A stretch of DNA of 64,000 nucleotides, from NCBI RefSeq assembly GCF_017812015.1, contig NZ_JADQTN010000001.1, positions 1-64,000 of the forward strand, in the 5' to 3' direction. Under the pieces are notes generated by a model, which did no database searches, was not told the DNA's origin, and saw nothing but the letters and a program-made list of their open reading frames with translations. Shown here in pieces: positions 1 through 8,983 of the stretch. This stretch comes from Pontixanthobacter sp. CEM42. GTDB taxonomy: Bacteria; Pseudomonadota; Alphaproteobacteria; Sphingomonadales; Sphingomonadaceae. Each line of letters begins with the position of its first letter. Within the stretch, counting starts at the first letter, position 1. A program made the position numbers and the translations under genes.

Positions 1-16
1 CAGTTGTCGGTTGCGC

Positions 17-124
17 TTAGACAATCAAGGTTGGCGAAGCCGGGACAATGGCGGTGGCCATGGCAACAGCCGAGAGAGCAATTGCGAAAGCGGCGGCGAA
101 GAGGCGGTCAATGTTCAGGGTCAT
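17..124 (-). CDS. Small hydrophobic peptide, 35 aa
   Basis: The minus strand carries a short reading frame beginning MTLNIDRLFAAAF and ending PTLIV, with a GAAAGGAA ribosome site about 7 bases before the ATG. After a short polar head (residues 1-7) it is a continuous run of Ala, Ile, Leu, Val and Met, so it is either a single-pass membrane peptide or a bare signal-like peptide. A GCGGGA/TCCCGC hairpin lies at 152-166 in its upstream region. Similar tiny Ala-rich peptides are common hypothetical genes in sphingomonads. No function is recognised, and the call rests on the ribosome site and the hydrophobic pattern. Confidence 0.5.
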   Translation of the reverse strand: MTLNIDRLFAAAFAIALSAVAMATAIVPASPTLIV

Positions 125-518
125 GGTGTATTCCTTTCAGTGTGTTCGTTTGCGGGACGATCCCGCTTCGTGCCCAACCTCTGCAGGAGGTGTGCCAGTT
201 TTGAGAAATGGCTGAATTCAGGGGTTTTTGGGATTCGCCCGACCGAGACCCACCTGCGCTAATCCGAAAGGTTGGGGAATTTTCCCGATAGGTGGGATTG
301 ACGTTACAGCTTCCAGTTCATCCGCTCCTCGCTGGAAACTTATCAAAGCAGGCGGACCACTCACAGATTGGCTGGTAAAGGCAATCTACTTCCGTAACTG
401 GGGTGGGAAGCGGACAGTCTTGCGATCCCAAAAGAACCGCATACCGGTATAGCCACCTTCGCATTGACCGTTGCCGCGTTCGTCGCATAGAAAAGGCGCG
501 GGGCCTGGGGGATCTAAC
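125..518. other. Intergenic region with one copy of a dispersed repeat
   Basis: No convincing gene lies here; the short open frames overlap each other without ribosome sites. The stretch 401-415 reads GGGTGGGAAGCGGAC, the core of a repeat also seen at 1451, 13269 and 14857. A degenerate inverted partner (CCGCTCC ... GGCGGAC) lies at about 321-356. The region separates two divergently oriented genes and should hold both promoters, but no sigma-70 match is good enough to call. Confidence 0.4.
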
Positions 519-1295
519 ATGACAATTGAGACGACGTCAGGCGCGCGAACGGCAATCGAGAATACACGTTTCTTCGTAAAAATGGCCGCGATCATGACTG
601 CGGTCGTCGTATTGGGTTTCGTCATCAACTTGTTGATGGGCCGATCTAGCTTTGATGCTCCATGGCAATACCATTTACACGGTGTGCTTTTTATGAGCTG
701 GCTGGGGTTCTATCTTGTGCAACACATCACTGCTGCACGCGGCAATTTCGTTTTACACGCCCAGCTTGGCAAGGCGGCTTATCTCTTCATTCCGGCTATG
801 GTCGGTGCTGGCCTGCTGATAATGGTCACGGTTGCGCGAAGAAATGGAGGTCCGTTTTTCTTCAATGTCAGCGAATTCCTGATAAGCAATTCGGCATTGC
901 TACTGTGCTTTGGGGTGCTGTCCATATGGGCGTTGCGTGTCCAACGAAATATCGGGTGGCACAGAAGGTTGATGCTCTGCGCGATGGCCATCCTGACCGG
1001 TCCGGGTCTTGGTCGCCTGATACCTGCACCGATTCTGATCCCTTATGCCTGGTTCATCATAACCGCGGTGACCTGGGTATTTCCCTTGATCGGAATGGTC
1101 GTCGACAAGAGGGCGCGCGGGAAGGTCCATCCCGCCTACTACTGGGGATTGGGCCTGTATGTCGGGGCCTTCGCGGTCTCATTAGCAATCGCCTACTCGC
1201 CGATTGGCATGGGAATCACCGAGTGGGTTATAGAAGGCAGCAATGGCGCCAATCGCCCTATCGAAGCCTTCTTGCCACCGGGCTTTTCAATGTGA
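519..1295 (+). CDS. Multi-pass inner-membrane protein, unknown function
   Basis: This 258-residue protein has about seven hydrophobic segments, at roughly residues 20-42, 52-70, 85-105, 120-140, 152-170, 180-200 and 215-235, with short charged loops between them. It contains an HLHGVLF segment, and His residues recur near helix ends (QHITA, GWHRRL). The ATG at 519 is chosen over the in-frame codon at 471 because GGGGG lies 7 bases upstream and the extra N-terminal residues are polar and unlike the rest. The C-terminus ends in a short Pro-rich tail. It looks like a conserved hypothetical membrane protein of sphingomonads. Haem or quinone binding through the membrane His residues is only a guess. 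Confidence 0.7.
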   Translation: MTIETTSGARTAIENTRFFVKMAAIMTAVVVLGFVINLLMGRSSFDAPWQYHLHGVLFMSWLGFYLVQHITAARGNFVLHAQLGKAAYLFIPAMVGAGLLIMVTVARRNGGPFFFNVSEFLISNSALLLCFGVLSIWALRVQRNIGWHRRLMLCAMAILTGPGLGRLIPAPILIPYAWFIITAVTWVFPLIGMVVDKRARGKVHPAYYWGLGLYVGAFAVSLAIAYSPIGMGITEWVIEGSNGANRPIEAFLPPGFSM

Positions 1296-1450
1296 TTGTT
1301 TTTGAGACAGCAGCCTCTGGGATGCGAAGATCCAAAGTCTTTTTGTCTGTAGTTGGGTCGTTGCCCGTCAGGCCGCTCTTAGCGCTAAGCTACACCTAAC
1401 AGCCAGTCAGCTGCCAGAACGCGCTACATGGCCTCACAGTGGCTGCTCAT

Positions 1451-1465
1451 GGGGGTGGAAGCGGA
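1451..1465 (+). repeat. Dispersed intergenic repeat core
   Basis: GGGGGTGGAAGCGGA, followed by TGCTTCCA, which pairs with GGAAGCG to give a small stem. It lies in the 265-base gap between two convergent genes, where nothing else is recognisable. The same core occurs at 401 and, inverted, at 13269 and 14857. Confidence 0.5.
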
Positions 1466-1560
1466 TGCTTCCATTGAGCGCGTGCTGGCCGCAAACTGAA
1501 GCGGCACCCGCACGGCCAAGGGCCATTCAGCCGCGATCAGATGGGCATCGGTCGCGTCTC

Positions 1561-3774
1561 TTACACAGGTGTTACGACATATCCGTGGTCTAACGCGCCC
1601 CATTCACACTCGACTGTCTCAAGCGATCGCCAGAAGCCAAGGGGCAGGAAAAAATCCCTAGGGTCAGTTGCTATCCCATCGACCGTATTCGGCCGGATAT
1701 CAGGTGGCCCAAACAAACTTTGCAGTAAATCATCCGGTGGTAGATCCGCGGGCGCAAGCCAAGTTGGCTTTCCGTTGTGAAACCAAATGCGCACGTCGTC
1801 AGCCTTCTTGTTGACCAGAAGATACCAAAGAGGGGCATTGCCGGGCCCGTCTGACCAGCCCGCGGCTCCTGCAAGCACCTCTATCTCTTTCCATGCTTTC
1901 TTGACGTCGGAAGGCGGAGTGGTAGGATTAGGGCTTGAACCGATGGCCAACCCGTTATTGAGCCGGTAGATCTGGTACTTTAGCGGCACAAAGACTTTGA
2001 AAAGTCCGACCCGGCATCCGTGAGCAAGAACCTGCGTCAGCAATTCACCCCATTCAGAAGAGTCATTAAGCTTGTTTAACTCTGCTGCACCTGCAGAAAG
2101 GCGCTGCTCTGAAGTTAAGAACTTTGTCCTTGCGGCGCTTAGGGTTCGTTCCAGAATTTCGCATCTGTCGTTTATATTTTGTGCGAGTTCTGATTCTGCT
2201 GCATCAAACGGTTTCACGCCTGTCCAATTCTCGTCTCCCAATTCTCCGTCGATGGAGAGCTTTACAGTCGATGTGATCAAGTCCAGCCCGCTTTCGACAG
2301 AAGCTTTCGTAATTTCGGAAATTGACTCTCCAACTCCGGCAAAGGCAATCGACAGTCCAGCGCTTAAAAAATCAAAGAGAAAATCAAGAAAACCAAACGT
2401 TTGTTTCGGCGGGTCTTCTCCCTCAAGCACAACGTTCTTAACTTCAATCAAACTGGCAGTATTATAAGAATGTGCTCCCTTCACTGCACCCTTGGCCATG
2501 CCGATAACGCTATGAACGGTATGAACTGAGGCCAATTCCGTTCTTAGCGTGCTGACAACAGCTTTGATGTCTTTCAAGGAAAATTGTGAAGTAAGCTCTT
2601 GCCAAGTTGCGCTCGTGGATTGCGTGTTAGCGTTAAGATGACCCGACGCAGAATCGCCAGTTTTACCTTTGATGGTGTAGTACTTGCGAAAATCATAATC
2701 CGGAGCATCATAACACTTGCCAACAGCTTTGTTGAGTATGTCGTAGATTTCTTTTTGTGGGCCCACAAAGGGGGTGAACCCTTCTTGTGGGTTTGATACG
2801 ATCTTCAACCAAATTGAATCGTCTGCTGCCAAAGCCGAAACGCTTCCGGCTGAAGACCGCTCAAGATCAGTTGCGAAGTAACTGGTGCGTCCTTGATAAT
2901 CCAGCCCGACAATCCCGGTACCAACCAAGGGTGCAGTGTCTATGATCGCTCCAGGCCACGTTTCAGTATTGGGGAGGATCTGCCAGAATTGATTGTCCGA
3001 TAGATTTACCAACACCTCGCCAGAAGCTGATGTGCCGAATTGCACATTGTCCTTTCCCGTGATGGAGATTTGCTGAAGGTTCCCGTATATCCTTTCCCAC
3101 TGCGCCTCAGGCTTGGATCGAAACTGGTACATGTTGCCGGATATGTCAGCGCCCATGAGCAAGCTACCGTCCTGATTGCAGCCTATGGTTATGACTGGAC
3201 CGCCAAGCAAATCGCTCCATTGCTTGCCGTCCCATTTGCGTAAGGTGTTGTTGTTATCAATCGCATAGGCTCCAAAGACACCGCCAAGCAGAAAGGGAGC
3301 CAGAGATTTTGCTTCCCCGGGTATAAGAGAATACGTTCCGTTTGCGATGTGGATCTGGTAAATGGCGGATTGATGTATGCCCCAAATTCTCCCGCTGGTT
3401 GAATTATAGTATATTTGATCAAGCTTCAGATCGCACAGCTCTGTCCAATCGGCTCCGGTTGATTGTGAGTGATAATAGACCCCGCCATTTTGGTCTGCGC
3501 CGTAGACCCAACTACCTACCGCGTCGGCGGTGGTGATCGACACAAATTTCCGTTTTGTATTGATAGGACCAAAACGCTCCCATTGCCCTGGAAGTACAGT
3601 GGTTGGGCTTATACTCATGTTCCTGCTCCATTCTGGCCGGCCAAATTTGTCCGGATTTTGCATCAACCTCTCGGCAATCTCACTCTCATTTGTCGGGTCA
3701 ATATTGTACAATCTGGACAAGTTGACATCGAAATACTCTTTTCCGCACATCGCCTGATGGAAAATCTCGTTCAT
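1561..3774 (-). CDS. Tectonin-like beta-propeller protein with hydrophobic helical region
   Basis: A 737-residue protein without an obvious signal peptide. Residues ~60-325 contain repeated blades of tectonin type (Trp, then L/I-x-x-I, then a G/N-x-x-WG-like strand and IYQ or VYY), for example at 110-140, 176-216, 226-256 and 264-300. Residues ~395-505 are helical, with a strongly hydrophobic stretch at about 459-482, then an amphipathic Glu/Lys-rich helix pair at 520-575. The C-terminal ~130 residues are Trp-rich. Tectonin domains in other organisms bind glycans or lipids; joined to a hydrophobic helical region this recalls pore-forming or host-interaction proteins, but that is inference. 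The gene is visibly AT-richer than its neighbours, suggesting transfer. No clear ribosome site precedes ATG 3774, which overlaps the TGA of an upstream open frame. Confidence 0.65.
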   Translation of the reverse strand: MNEIFHQAMCGKEYFDVNLSRLYNIDPTNESEIAERLMQNPDKFGRPEWSRNMSISPTTVLPGQWERFGPINTKRKFVSITTADAVGSWVYGADQNGGVYYHSQSTGADWTELCDLKLDQIYYNSTSGRIWGIHQSAIYQIHIANGTYSLIPGEAKSLAPFLLGGVFGAYAIDNNNTLRKWDGKQWSDLLGGPVITIGCNQDGSLLMGADISGNMYQFRSKPEAQWERIYGNLQQISITGKDNVQFGTSASGEVLVNLSDNQFWQILPNTETWPGAIIDTAPLVGTGIVGLDYQGRTSYFATDLERSSAGSVSALAADDSIWLKIVSNPQEGFTPFVGPQKEIYDILNKAVGKCYDAPDYDFRKYYTIKGKTGDSASGHLNANTQSTSATWQELTSQFSLKDIKAVVSTLRTELASVHTVHSVIGMAKGAVKGAHSYNTASLIEVKNVVLEGEDPPKQTFGFLDFLFDFLSAGLSIAFAGVGESISEITKASVESGLDLITSTVKLSIDGELGDENWTGVKPFDAAESELAQNINDRCEILERTLSAARTKFLTSEQRLSAGAAELNKLNDSSEWGELLTQVLAHGCRVGLFKVFVPLKYQIYRLNNGLAIGSSPNPTTPPSDVKKAWKEIEVLAGAAGWSDGPGNAPLWYLLVNKKADDVRIWFHNGKPTWLAPADLPPDDLLQSLFGPPDIRPNTVDGIATDPRDFFLPLGFWRSLETVECEWGALDHGYVVTPV

Positions 3775-4085
3775 CGCTTGAGAAAATCAGACATGCCATG
3801 ATGGTGTATGTCTGCTATCTCCCTTCCTTGAAGACGCTCCGTGTTTGCTGTTCGAATGAGGAGCCGGCATTTTTCATCGTATTGAACTGTTCCTGTTGAT
3901 GCTTCTCAGCCTGTGTTTGCGGCCGGCATCAAACAATACTGCATCGGAAGGATACGTGATTCTGGCGAACGACACCGCAGTAGGAAAACCCTAACCATAA
4001 TGGCGGCGTAGTGTAATCGATTGTGAAACGCATTAATTCCAAGTGCAGGATAGCAAGAAGTAGTGGGCATCGCTGCCCGAGTTTT

Positions 4086-4175
4086 CCGTCCGCAATTGGG
4101 TCGTTAGCAGACTGTCTGCAATTGGTAGCGCATCGCTGAAAGCAGACTTTCTGCCAACGACCCAATTACGGACAT
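4086..4175. repeat. Long imperfect inverted repeat
   Basis: The arms are 4086-4110 (CCGTCCGCAATTGGGTCG...) and 4151-4175, which pair over about 25 bases with only a few mismatches. A perfect small palindrome GCAGACTGTCTGC lies at 4107-4119. The arms share the CCAATT...GGAC sequence of the dispersed repeat family. It sits in the 655-base gap 3775-4429, which has no complete gene, only fragmentary open frames at about 3771-3905. Confidence 0.65.
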
Positions 4176-4252
4176 TCAGTTATTGTCTGGACTTAGTGTG
4201 GGTTTGGCCGTGTTCTCCGAGGCCAAAGCAATCAACGCTTAAGACGGTAGAT

Positions 4253-4282
4253 TGCTCATCTATCTCGGGAAATAGATGAGCA
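4253..4282. repeat. Perfect 11-bp hairpin
   Basis: TGCTCATCTAT and ATAGATGAGCA pair perfectly around the 8-base loop CTCGGGAA. It lies immediately beyond the terminator at 4292-4325 as read on the minus strand. It has no T-run of its own and its role is unknown. Confidence 0.5.
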
Positions 4283-4291
4283 CTTGAGACC

Positions 4292-4325
4292 AAAAAAGGC
4301 CGTACCTCACAAATGAGGTACGGCC
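4292..4325 (-). terminator. Intrinsic terminator of the 4430-4738 gene
   Basis: GGCCGTACCTCA and TGAGGTACGGCC form a perfect 12-bp stem with loop CAAA. On the minus strand it is followed by six T residues (A run 4292-4297 on the plus strand). It lies about 105 bases past the end of the minus-strand gene ending at 4430. Confidence 0.85.
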
Positions 4326-4429
4326 AAGGTTACACCACGGTACTGGGCCGCATTGGTGCGTTCATTTGAGTGCGAGCCAATCGGGCATGTCGCAGGGATC
4401 AAGGACAACAGCCTGCACGCCGACAGGCG

Positions 4430-4738
4430 TTAGACCAACAGTCCGGCCAGCAGACCAAAGATTGACGCTATAATCATGGCGCTCAGAGACATCCATTTGT
4501 CCGCTTTTGCGGCATCACGAATGACTAGGAAATAGGCGGCGAGCCACGGCACCAGCGCAGCTGTGACTGCGATTCCAGCGATTTGCCCAACTTGGAAACC
4601 CTCATCAAATGGAGAGGCAATCGGCGAGATGTCAATCGAAGCAGCTTGAACAAATGCAACCAGCGCAGCGATCACGCTGCCAGCAGTTGTCATCGCTGCG
4701 ACCTTTCCGTGTTCCACATGCTCACTAGACTTTGGCAC
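4430..4738 (-). CDS. Small three-helix membrane protein
   Basis: A 102-residue protein with hydrophobic segments at about 15-35, 50-73 and 83-102, and a charged loop (RDAAKADKW) between the last two. The ATG follows an AGAGGA ribosome site by 9 bases. It lies downstream of the PKD autotransporter gene on the same strand, separated by about 96 bases containing a hairpin, and ends at a strong terminator, so the two may share a transcript. No family is recognised. An envelope role linked to the autotransporter is a guess from position only. Confidence 0.65.
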   Translation of the reverse strand: MPKSSEHVEHGKVAAMTTAGSVIAALVAFVQAASIDISPIASPFDEGFQVGQIAGIAVTAALVPWLAAYFLVIRDAAKADKWMSLSAMIIASIFGLLAGLLV

Positions 4739-4776
4739 TGTTGGTTCCTCTTATGTGTCAGGATGTTTGAGTTGGA

Positions 4777-4817
4777 CACGGTCTGATCGCCTTGCCTTTC
4801 CAGACAATCAGACCGTG
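4777..4817 (-). other. Hairpin between autotransporter and small membrane gene
   Basis: CACGGTCTGAT (4777-4787) and ATCAGACCGTG (4807-4817) pair perfectly around a 19-base loop. There is no T-run on either strand, so it is not a standard terminator; it could attenuate transcription or stabilise the 3' end of the autotransporter mRNA. Confidence 0.5.
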
Positions 4818-4834
4818 CGTAGAGAGTTTCTTGG

Positions 4835-7800
4835 TCAGAACCCGAATGAGATCGACGCGCGGATACCGGTGCTGCGGAAGTTGTCAGCGCCGATCCCATC
4901 GTGGAACGCGCCCAAGCTAGCTCTGAAGCCGCGTCCAGATAGCGCGTCGAGGCCGCCTTCGATTCGAGCTCTTAGCCCGTCATCAAGCACATTGTTGATG
5001 TTTGTACCGAAGGTGTAGATGCCTTCGACCTCACCAAAGGGCCGAAGTGTCCATCCACTATCGAGTTCAATAATGTGATGCACACGCGGACGGAAGCTGA
5101 TGTCGCCTTGGCCCACCGATTGTTCGGGAATGAGGACATTCAGACTATCGGTATAAGCCAGTTGCTTCTCGTCGAGATACCGGATCGTGACCTCTGGCCG
5201 GATCTGCGTGTCCCTGCCTAACTCGAACTGCCCAACAAGTGACCCACTATAATAACTGCGGCTTGTATCGAATTCATCGATATAGGTCCCCAATGGCGAT
5301 ACACGGTTGTTGGATTTGCCCCAACCGGCACGCACTTCCGCGAACAACTCGGGTGCTAGACGGACCATGGCATAGGGCCCGACCAGCCAGCCACTACCTT
5401 CCGCTTCACCAGCCTCCAGATCATCACGATCATTGAAGTCGTCAAACTCTGCCAGGGCGCCGAGCAAGAGATTGTTGCCAATCCGGTAGTCGGCACCAAC
5501 GTGGAATATCCGGAAATTGGCGCGCTGATTGCCAAGCCTTGCCTTTGTAAAGAAGGCCTCGCCCCAGATATCGAACGGAGCGCCTGCTCGATCCTGTGCG
5601 CCTGTTGCTGCCCTTGCCTGCGATAGGCTGGTCGAGGCACTGGCCTGTCCGCTACTAAGCGACATCGCAAATGGCAAAGCGCCCGAACCGGGGATTGGAA
5701 CACCATAGGCGGTGGCCGTCCCCGGTTGCGCCTTGGCTCCGTCGAGCCGGTCCAGCCTGCGTTGCAGATCAGGCTGGTGCGACATGATTAGCGCATTACG
5801 CCCGGTCAGGAAGTCGGCAATTGCCGTGCTTGCCGCTTCGCGCGAATTGACCGATGTGAACGTGCACACCAAATCTTCGCTGGGCGACAGTTCAAGGGCA
5901 ATTGACCGCGCAGACAGGTTTGCGACAGAATCGGCATCGTTGCACGAAATGTCAGTCACCGCATAACCTGATGCGGCTAGGTCGTTTACCGAGACCGTAT
6001 AGGAGCCGGCCGTCACGCTGCTTGCGCTGATTTGGCCTGCGCCATTCGCAGTATTCACAACGCCGTTCAACGCCGGGATTGATGATGTGAATGTGACCGG
6101 TGTGTCGCCGCCGATAACGCGCTGTACAATCGTTACCGTCCCCACAGCGCGAACGCTGATGGTAACGGTATCGGCCACCGAGTCTGCCTGACCGTCGCTC
6201 ACGATGAGGCTAAAGACCAAATCCTCATTGCCATTGACCAGGGGGGCAACAAATGTTGGGGAGGCGCCGCTCCCACCGGTCAATGACACTGGCGTACCTG
6301 ATATCTGGGTCCAAGTGTAAGTAAGAGTATCGTTTTCAGGATCGCTCGAAGCAGAACCATCCAACGTAACCGTCTGTCCGCTATCAATCGGGCCTTGATC
6401 AACGCCAGCATCCGCAATTGGAGGCGAGTTGGCAAGAATGGTGATCTGGACGTCGTCTTGCTGCGGACTGGGCGGCGCAAGTCGACTGCCTGGAGCACCC
6501 GATGCATTGTCGTCGACTGTTAGACGGAATGTCAGTATCTGATCGCTCGTGCTTCCGGCGGGCACCAGGAAAGTCGGATTTACGATATTCGAGTTGCTGA
6601 GAGTGACCGCAGGCCCGCCCGTCTGCACCCAACTATAGTTGATCGGATCGCCATCGGGATCGCTGGACCCGCTGCCATCAAGGGTAACGGTGGAATTGCC
6701 CGTCAATGTCTGATCTGGCCCGGCATCGGCCAGCGGCAGGTTGTTCGGCGGTATCGTGATTTGCACGGTCGCAAAGTCAGATTCGTCGAACACGTCAGTC
6801 ACGCGAACCTCAAATTCGAGCACCTGCGAACTCGTGCTGCGCGGTGGCGCGGTAAATGTCGGGTTGGTTGTGTTGGCACCTGTCAGCACAACGCTTGGCC
6901 CGGAAAGTTGCGTCCAGCCATAGATCAACGCATCGCCTTCAGGATCGCTGGAGCCAGTGGCGTCAAGCGTTACCGTCGAACCGCCAGCAACAGTCTGTGG
7001 CTGGCCTGCATCGGCGTTGGGGTCTTGATTGCGGTCAACTTCAATATTGACCGTATCTACAACAGTGACCGTGCCATCATTCACCTGCAGCTCGAAAGTG
7101 AGGTTTTGAAGACTGTTTGTCCGTGGTGGAGCCGTAAAGGTCGGAGTGAGAGTCGTATCATTGTTGATCGTGACGCTTGGACCAGCGGTCTGCACCCACT
7201 GGAATGTCAACGGATCATTGTCAGCATCGGTTGCTGTGCCGGTAAGCGAGACTGCAGATCCACCTGACACCGTTTGAGCCGGACCAGCATCGACAACAGG
7301 CACTGCGTTGGGGGGCGTCAGAGTGATGCGGACCGTATCACTGGCGGTTTCTAGCGCAGCATCAGTCACGTCCACCCGAAATTCGAAAGTGGTCGGACTA
7401 GTCAAAGCGGGAAATGCGATCGACGCATTCGCCTGATTGGCACTATTGATCGTAGCTTGAGGGCCAGCGATCTGAGTCCAAGCAAATGTTAGTGCATCGT
7501 TGTCTGCATCGCTTGAGCCGCTGGCATCTACTGGCAGAACGATCCCCGTCGAAGTAACCGGGTTGAGCGTCTGATCGGGACCTGCATTTGCAACAGGGGC
7601 CGTGTTTTGCGCAATGTCACGACAAGTCCCTCCTGCTGCGATCAGATCTGAACGTGAGATCTGTTCCGAAGCCAGCACCGCGCCAAGGTTGGAAGTGCTA
7701 GATAGCTGTGTCGTCTCCCATACTGATGCAAAGTAGTTGTCCCTGCCATTCGATGCAGGAATCCCGAAAGTAAATTGCTGGGTCGTGGCTGTCGCTCCAA

Positions 7801-8077
7801 CCGCTATAGTGTCTGTCGCTAGACTTCCTTGGATTGGTGCGTTGCTGTCGCGCAGTCCAACTACGTAGGCATCAACATTTGAGGCGTCGTTGATCGTACC
7901 TGTGACATTTGCGCGAACCCTTACGGCGCAAAGTCCAGTTACGGAGAAAACCGAGTCAATGGTGATCGAACTAGCCGTGGCCGCTTGAGCAGGCGCGCCG
8001 GCGATAGACGCTCCAACGACTGCACAGATGGCCATTGCTGATGTACGCAACAGCGGTGTTTTGAACGAATGACGCAT
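4835..8077 (-). CDS. PKD-repeat autotransporter adhesin-like protein
   Basis: A 1080-residue surface protein. A signal peptide ends near residue 32 (AQA|ATA). A unique domain (33-155) is followed by five PKD/cadherin-like repeats starting near 159, 258, 353, 448 and 553, each opening with (A/V)DAGPDQT-like sequence and carrying GSSDPDGD-like and FxWTQ-like strands. Residues ~650-760 form another beta domain ending in DLVCTFTSVN. From about 820 a C-terminal autotransporter barrel begins (FDIWGEAFF...) and ends in Phe (SISFGF). PKD domains extend and present, and the barrel anchors in the outer membrane. The gene follows a response-regulator gene and sensor-kinase gene on the same strand, with two ACCA-N6-TGGT inverted repeats just upstream. 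Adhesion is inferred; no binding domain is recognised. Confidence 0.85.
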   Translation of the reverse strand: MRHSFKTPLLRTSAMAICAVVGASIAGAPAQAATASSITIDSVFSVTGLCAVRVRANVTGTINDASNVDAYVVGLRDSNAPIQGSLATDTIAVGATATTQQFTFGIPASNGRDNYFASVWETTQLSSTSNLGAVLASEQISRSDLIAAGGTCRDIAQNTAPVANAGPDQTLNPVTSTGIVLPVDASGSSDADNDALTFAWTQIAGPQATINSANQANASIAFPALTSPTTFEFRVDVTDAALETASDTVRITLTPPNAVPVVDAGPAQTVSGGSAVSLTGTATDADNDPLTFQWVQTAGPSVTINNDTTLTPTFTAPPRTNSLQNLTFELQVNDGTVTVVDTVNIEVDRNQDPNADAGQPQTVAGGSTVTLDATGSSDPEGDALIYGWTQLSGPSVVLTGANTTNPTFTAPPRSTSSQVLEFEVRVTDVFDESDFATVQITIPPNNLPLADAGPDQTLTGNSTVTLDGSGSSDPDGDPINYSWVQTGGPAVTLSNSNIVNPTFLVPAGSTSDQILTFRLTVDDNASGAPGSRLAPPSPQQDDVQITILANSPPIADAGVDQGPIDSGQTVTLDGSASSDPENDTLTYTWTQISGTPVSLTGGSGASPTFVAPLVNGNEDLVFSLIVSDGQADSVADTVTISVRAVGTVTIVQRVIGGDTPVTFTSSIPALNGVVNTANGAGQISASSVTAGSYTVSVNDLAASGYAVTDISCNDADSVANLSARSIALELSPSEDLVCTFTSVNSREAASTAIADFLTGRNALIMSHQPDLQRRLDRLDGAKAQPGTATAYGVPIPGSGALPFAMSLSSGQASASTSLSQARAATGAQDRAGAPFDIWGEAFFTKARLGNQRANFRIFHVGADYRIGNNLLLGALAEFDDFNDRDDLEAGEAEGSGWLVGPYAMVRLAPELFAEVRAGWGKSNNRVSPLGTYIDEFDTSRSYYSGSLVGQFELGRDTQIRPEVTIRYLDEKQLAYTDSLNVLIPEQSVGQGDISFRPRVHHIIELDSGWTLRPFGEVEGIYTFGTNINNVLDDGLRARIEGGLDALSGRGFRASLGAFHDGIGADNFRSTGIRASISFGF

Positions 8078-8140
8078 TTCGAGACTCCCCGTGTGTGAAA
8101 CTTCGGGAATCCGATTGCGCGGATTGGGCGGTTCAATCTA

Positions 8141-8190
8141 ACCACAATGCTGGGTTAGTCGTCGCAGATTGCACCACATGTCTGGTGCAA
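8141..8190. promoter_or_regulatory. Paired inverted repeats upstream of the autotransporter
   Basis: Two sites of the form ACCA-N6-TGG(T/G): 8141-8154 (ACCA CAATGC TGGG, within TAACC...GGTTA) and 8169-8190 (TTGCACCA CATGTC TGGTGCAA). Their centres are 32 bases apart, about three helical turns. The same motif at the same spacing occurs upstream of the sensor kinase. The likely ligand is the NarL-type regulator encoded next door; this is inference. Confidence 0.55.
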
Positions 8191-8218
8191 CGCCGCAATT
8201 GGTTCATCGGGGCGAAAG

Positions 8219-8887
8219 CTAGAGCTTCAATTGGCCCGTTTTCAGCGCCTCATAAACGGCCTCGCTGCGCGAATGGACCGCCAGCTTGCCGTAGATCGAT
8301 TTAACGTAATTGTTGATCGTCAACGGGGCGATGCCCATCGCGCTGGCCGCTTCTTTATAAGTTAACCCGCGCGCGAACAGGTTGAGCAGCTCAACCTCGC
8401 GCTCCTTTAGCTCTGCATCTTCACCAGTTTCAGCAGCATCAACCAGCACGTCCTCGTTGCGTAGGCGCTCCAAGAGATAGACTGCAGCAGTCGCGCTGAC
8501 TGGTGAACCACCGGCCAATGTAACGTCCATACCATCAGTAATTTCATCGACGCTGCTGTCTTTCAGCAAATACCCGTCAGCGCCTGCACGGATAGCGTTT
8601 ACAACAGTTTGCCTGTCGCCGAAGGATGTGATGATCAGCACTTTGGAATCCAGCGCTTCCTTAATTTCGGGCACTAGATCGAGCCCGCTACCGTCCGGCA
8701 ACCCGATATCGACCAAGAACAGATCAGGCTTGAGTTTGAGCAAGTTGCGCGCGTCAGCCACAGAGGATGCAACTCCAGCAAGATCCAAGTTCACGACATT
8801 GGTTACGATCGTGATGAAGTGATCCAGCAGGTTGGGATCATCTTCAACAATCGCTACGCGCCTTGTCGGCTCGACACTATCAGTCAT
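8219..8887 (-). CDS. NarL/FixJ-family response regulator
   Basis: A 222-residue two-domain regulator. The receiver domain spans about 8-125, with the acidic pair EDD at 15-17, the phosphoacceptor Asp60 in LFLVDIGLPDG, Thr/Ser in LIITSFG, and Lys in YLLKDSS. A LuxR-type helix-turn-helix lies at about 158-218 (LKEREVELLNLFARGLTYKE, then a recognition helix with TINNYVKSIYGKL). It should be phosphorylated by the histidine kinase encoded 96 bases upstream on the same strand. The autotransporter gene lies 140 bases downstream. Target sites are probably the ACCA-N6-TGGT repeats near both genes. Confidence 0.93.
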   Translation of the reverse strand: MTDSVEPTRRVAIVEDDPNLLDHFITIVTNVVNLDLAGVASSVADARNLLKLKPDLFLVDIGLPDGSGLDLVPEIKEALDSKVLIITSFGDRQTVVNAIRAGADGYLLKDSSVDEITDGMDVTLAGGSPVSATAAVYLLERLRNEDVLVDAAETGEDAELKEREVELLNLFARGLTYKEAASAMGIAPLTINNYVKSIYGKLAVHSRSEAVYEALKTGQLKL

Positions 8888-8983
8888 TCTGGTTCATCCA
8901 ACAGCAATATTCCGAACGTGTCAGACCATCCAGTGCTGTCACGCTAGCCAGAAATGTGGGTCCGAGGTGTAGGGATAGTCTCA

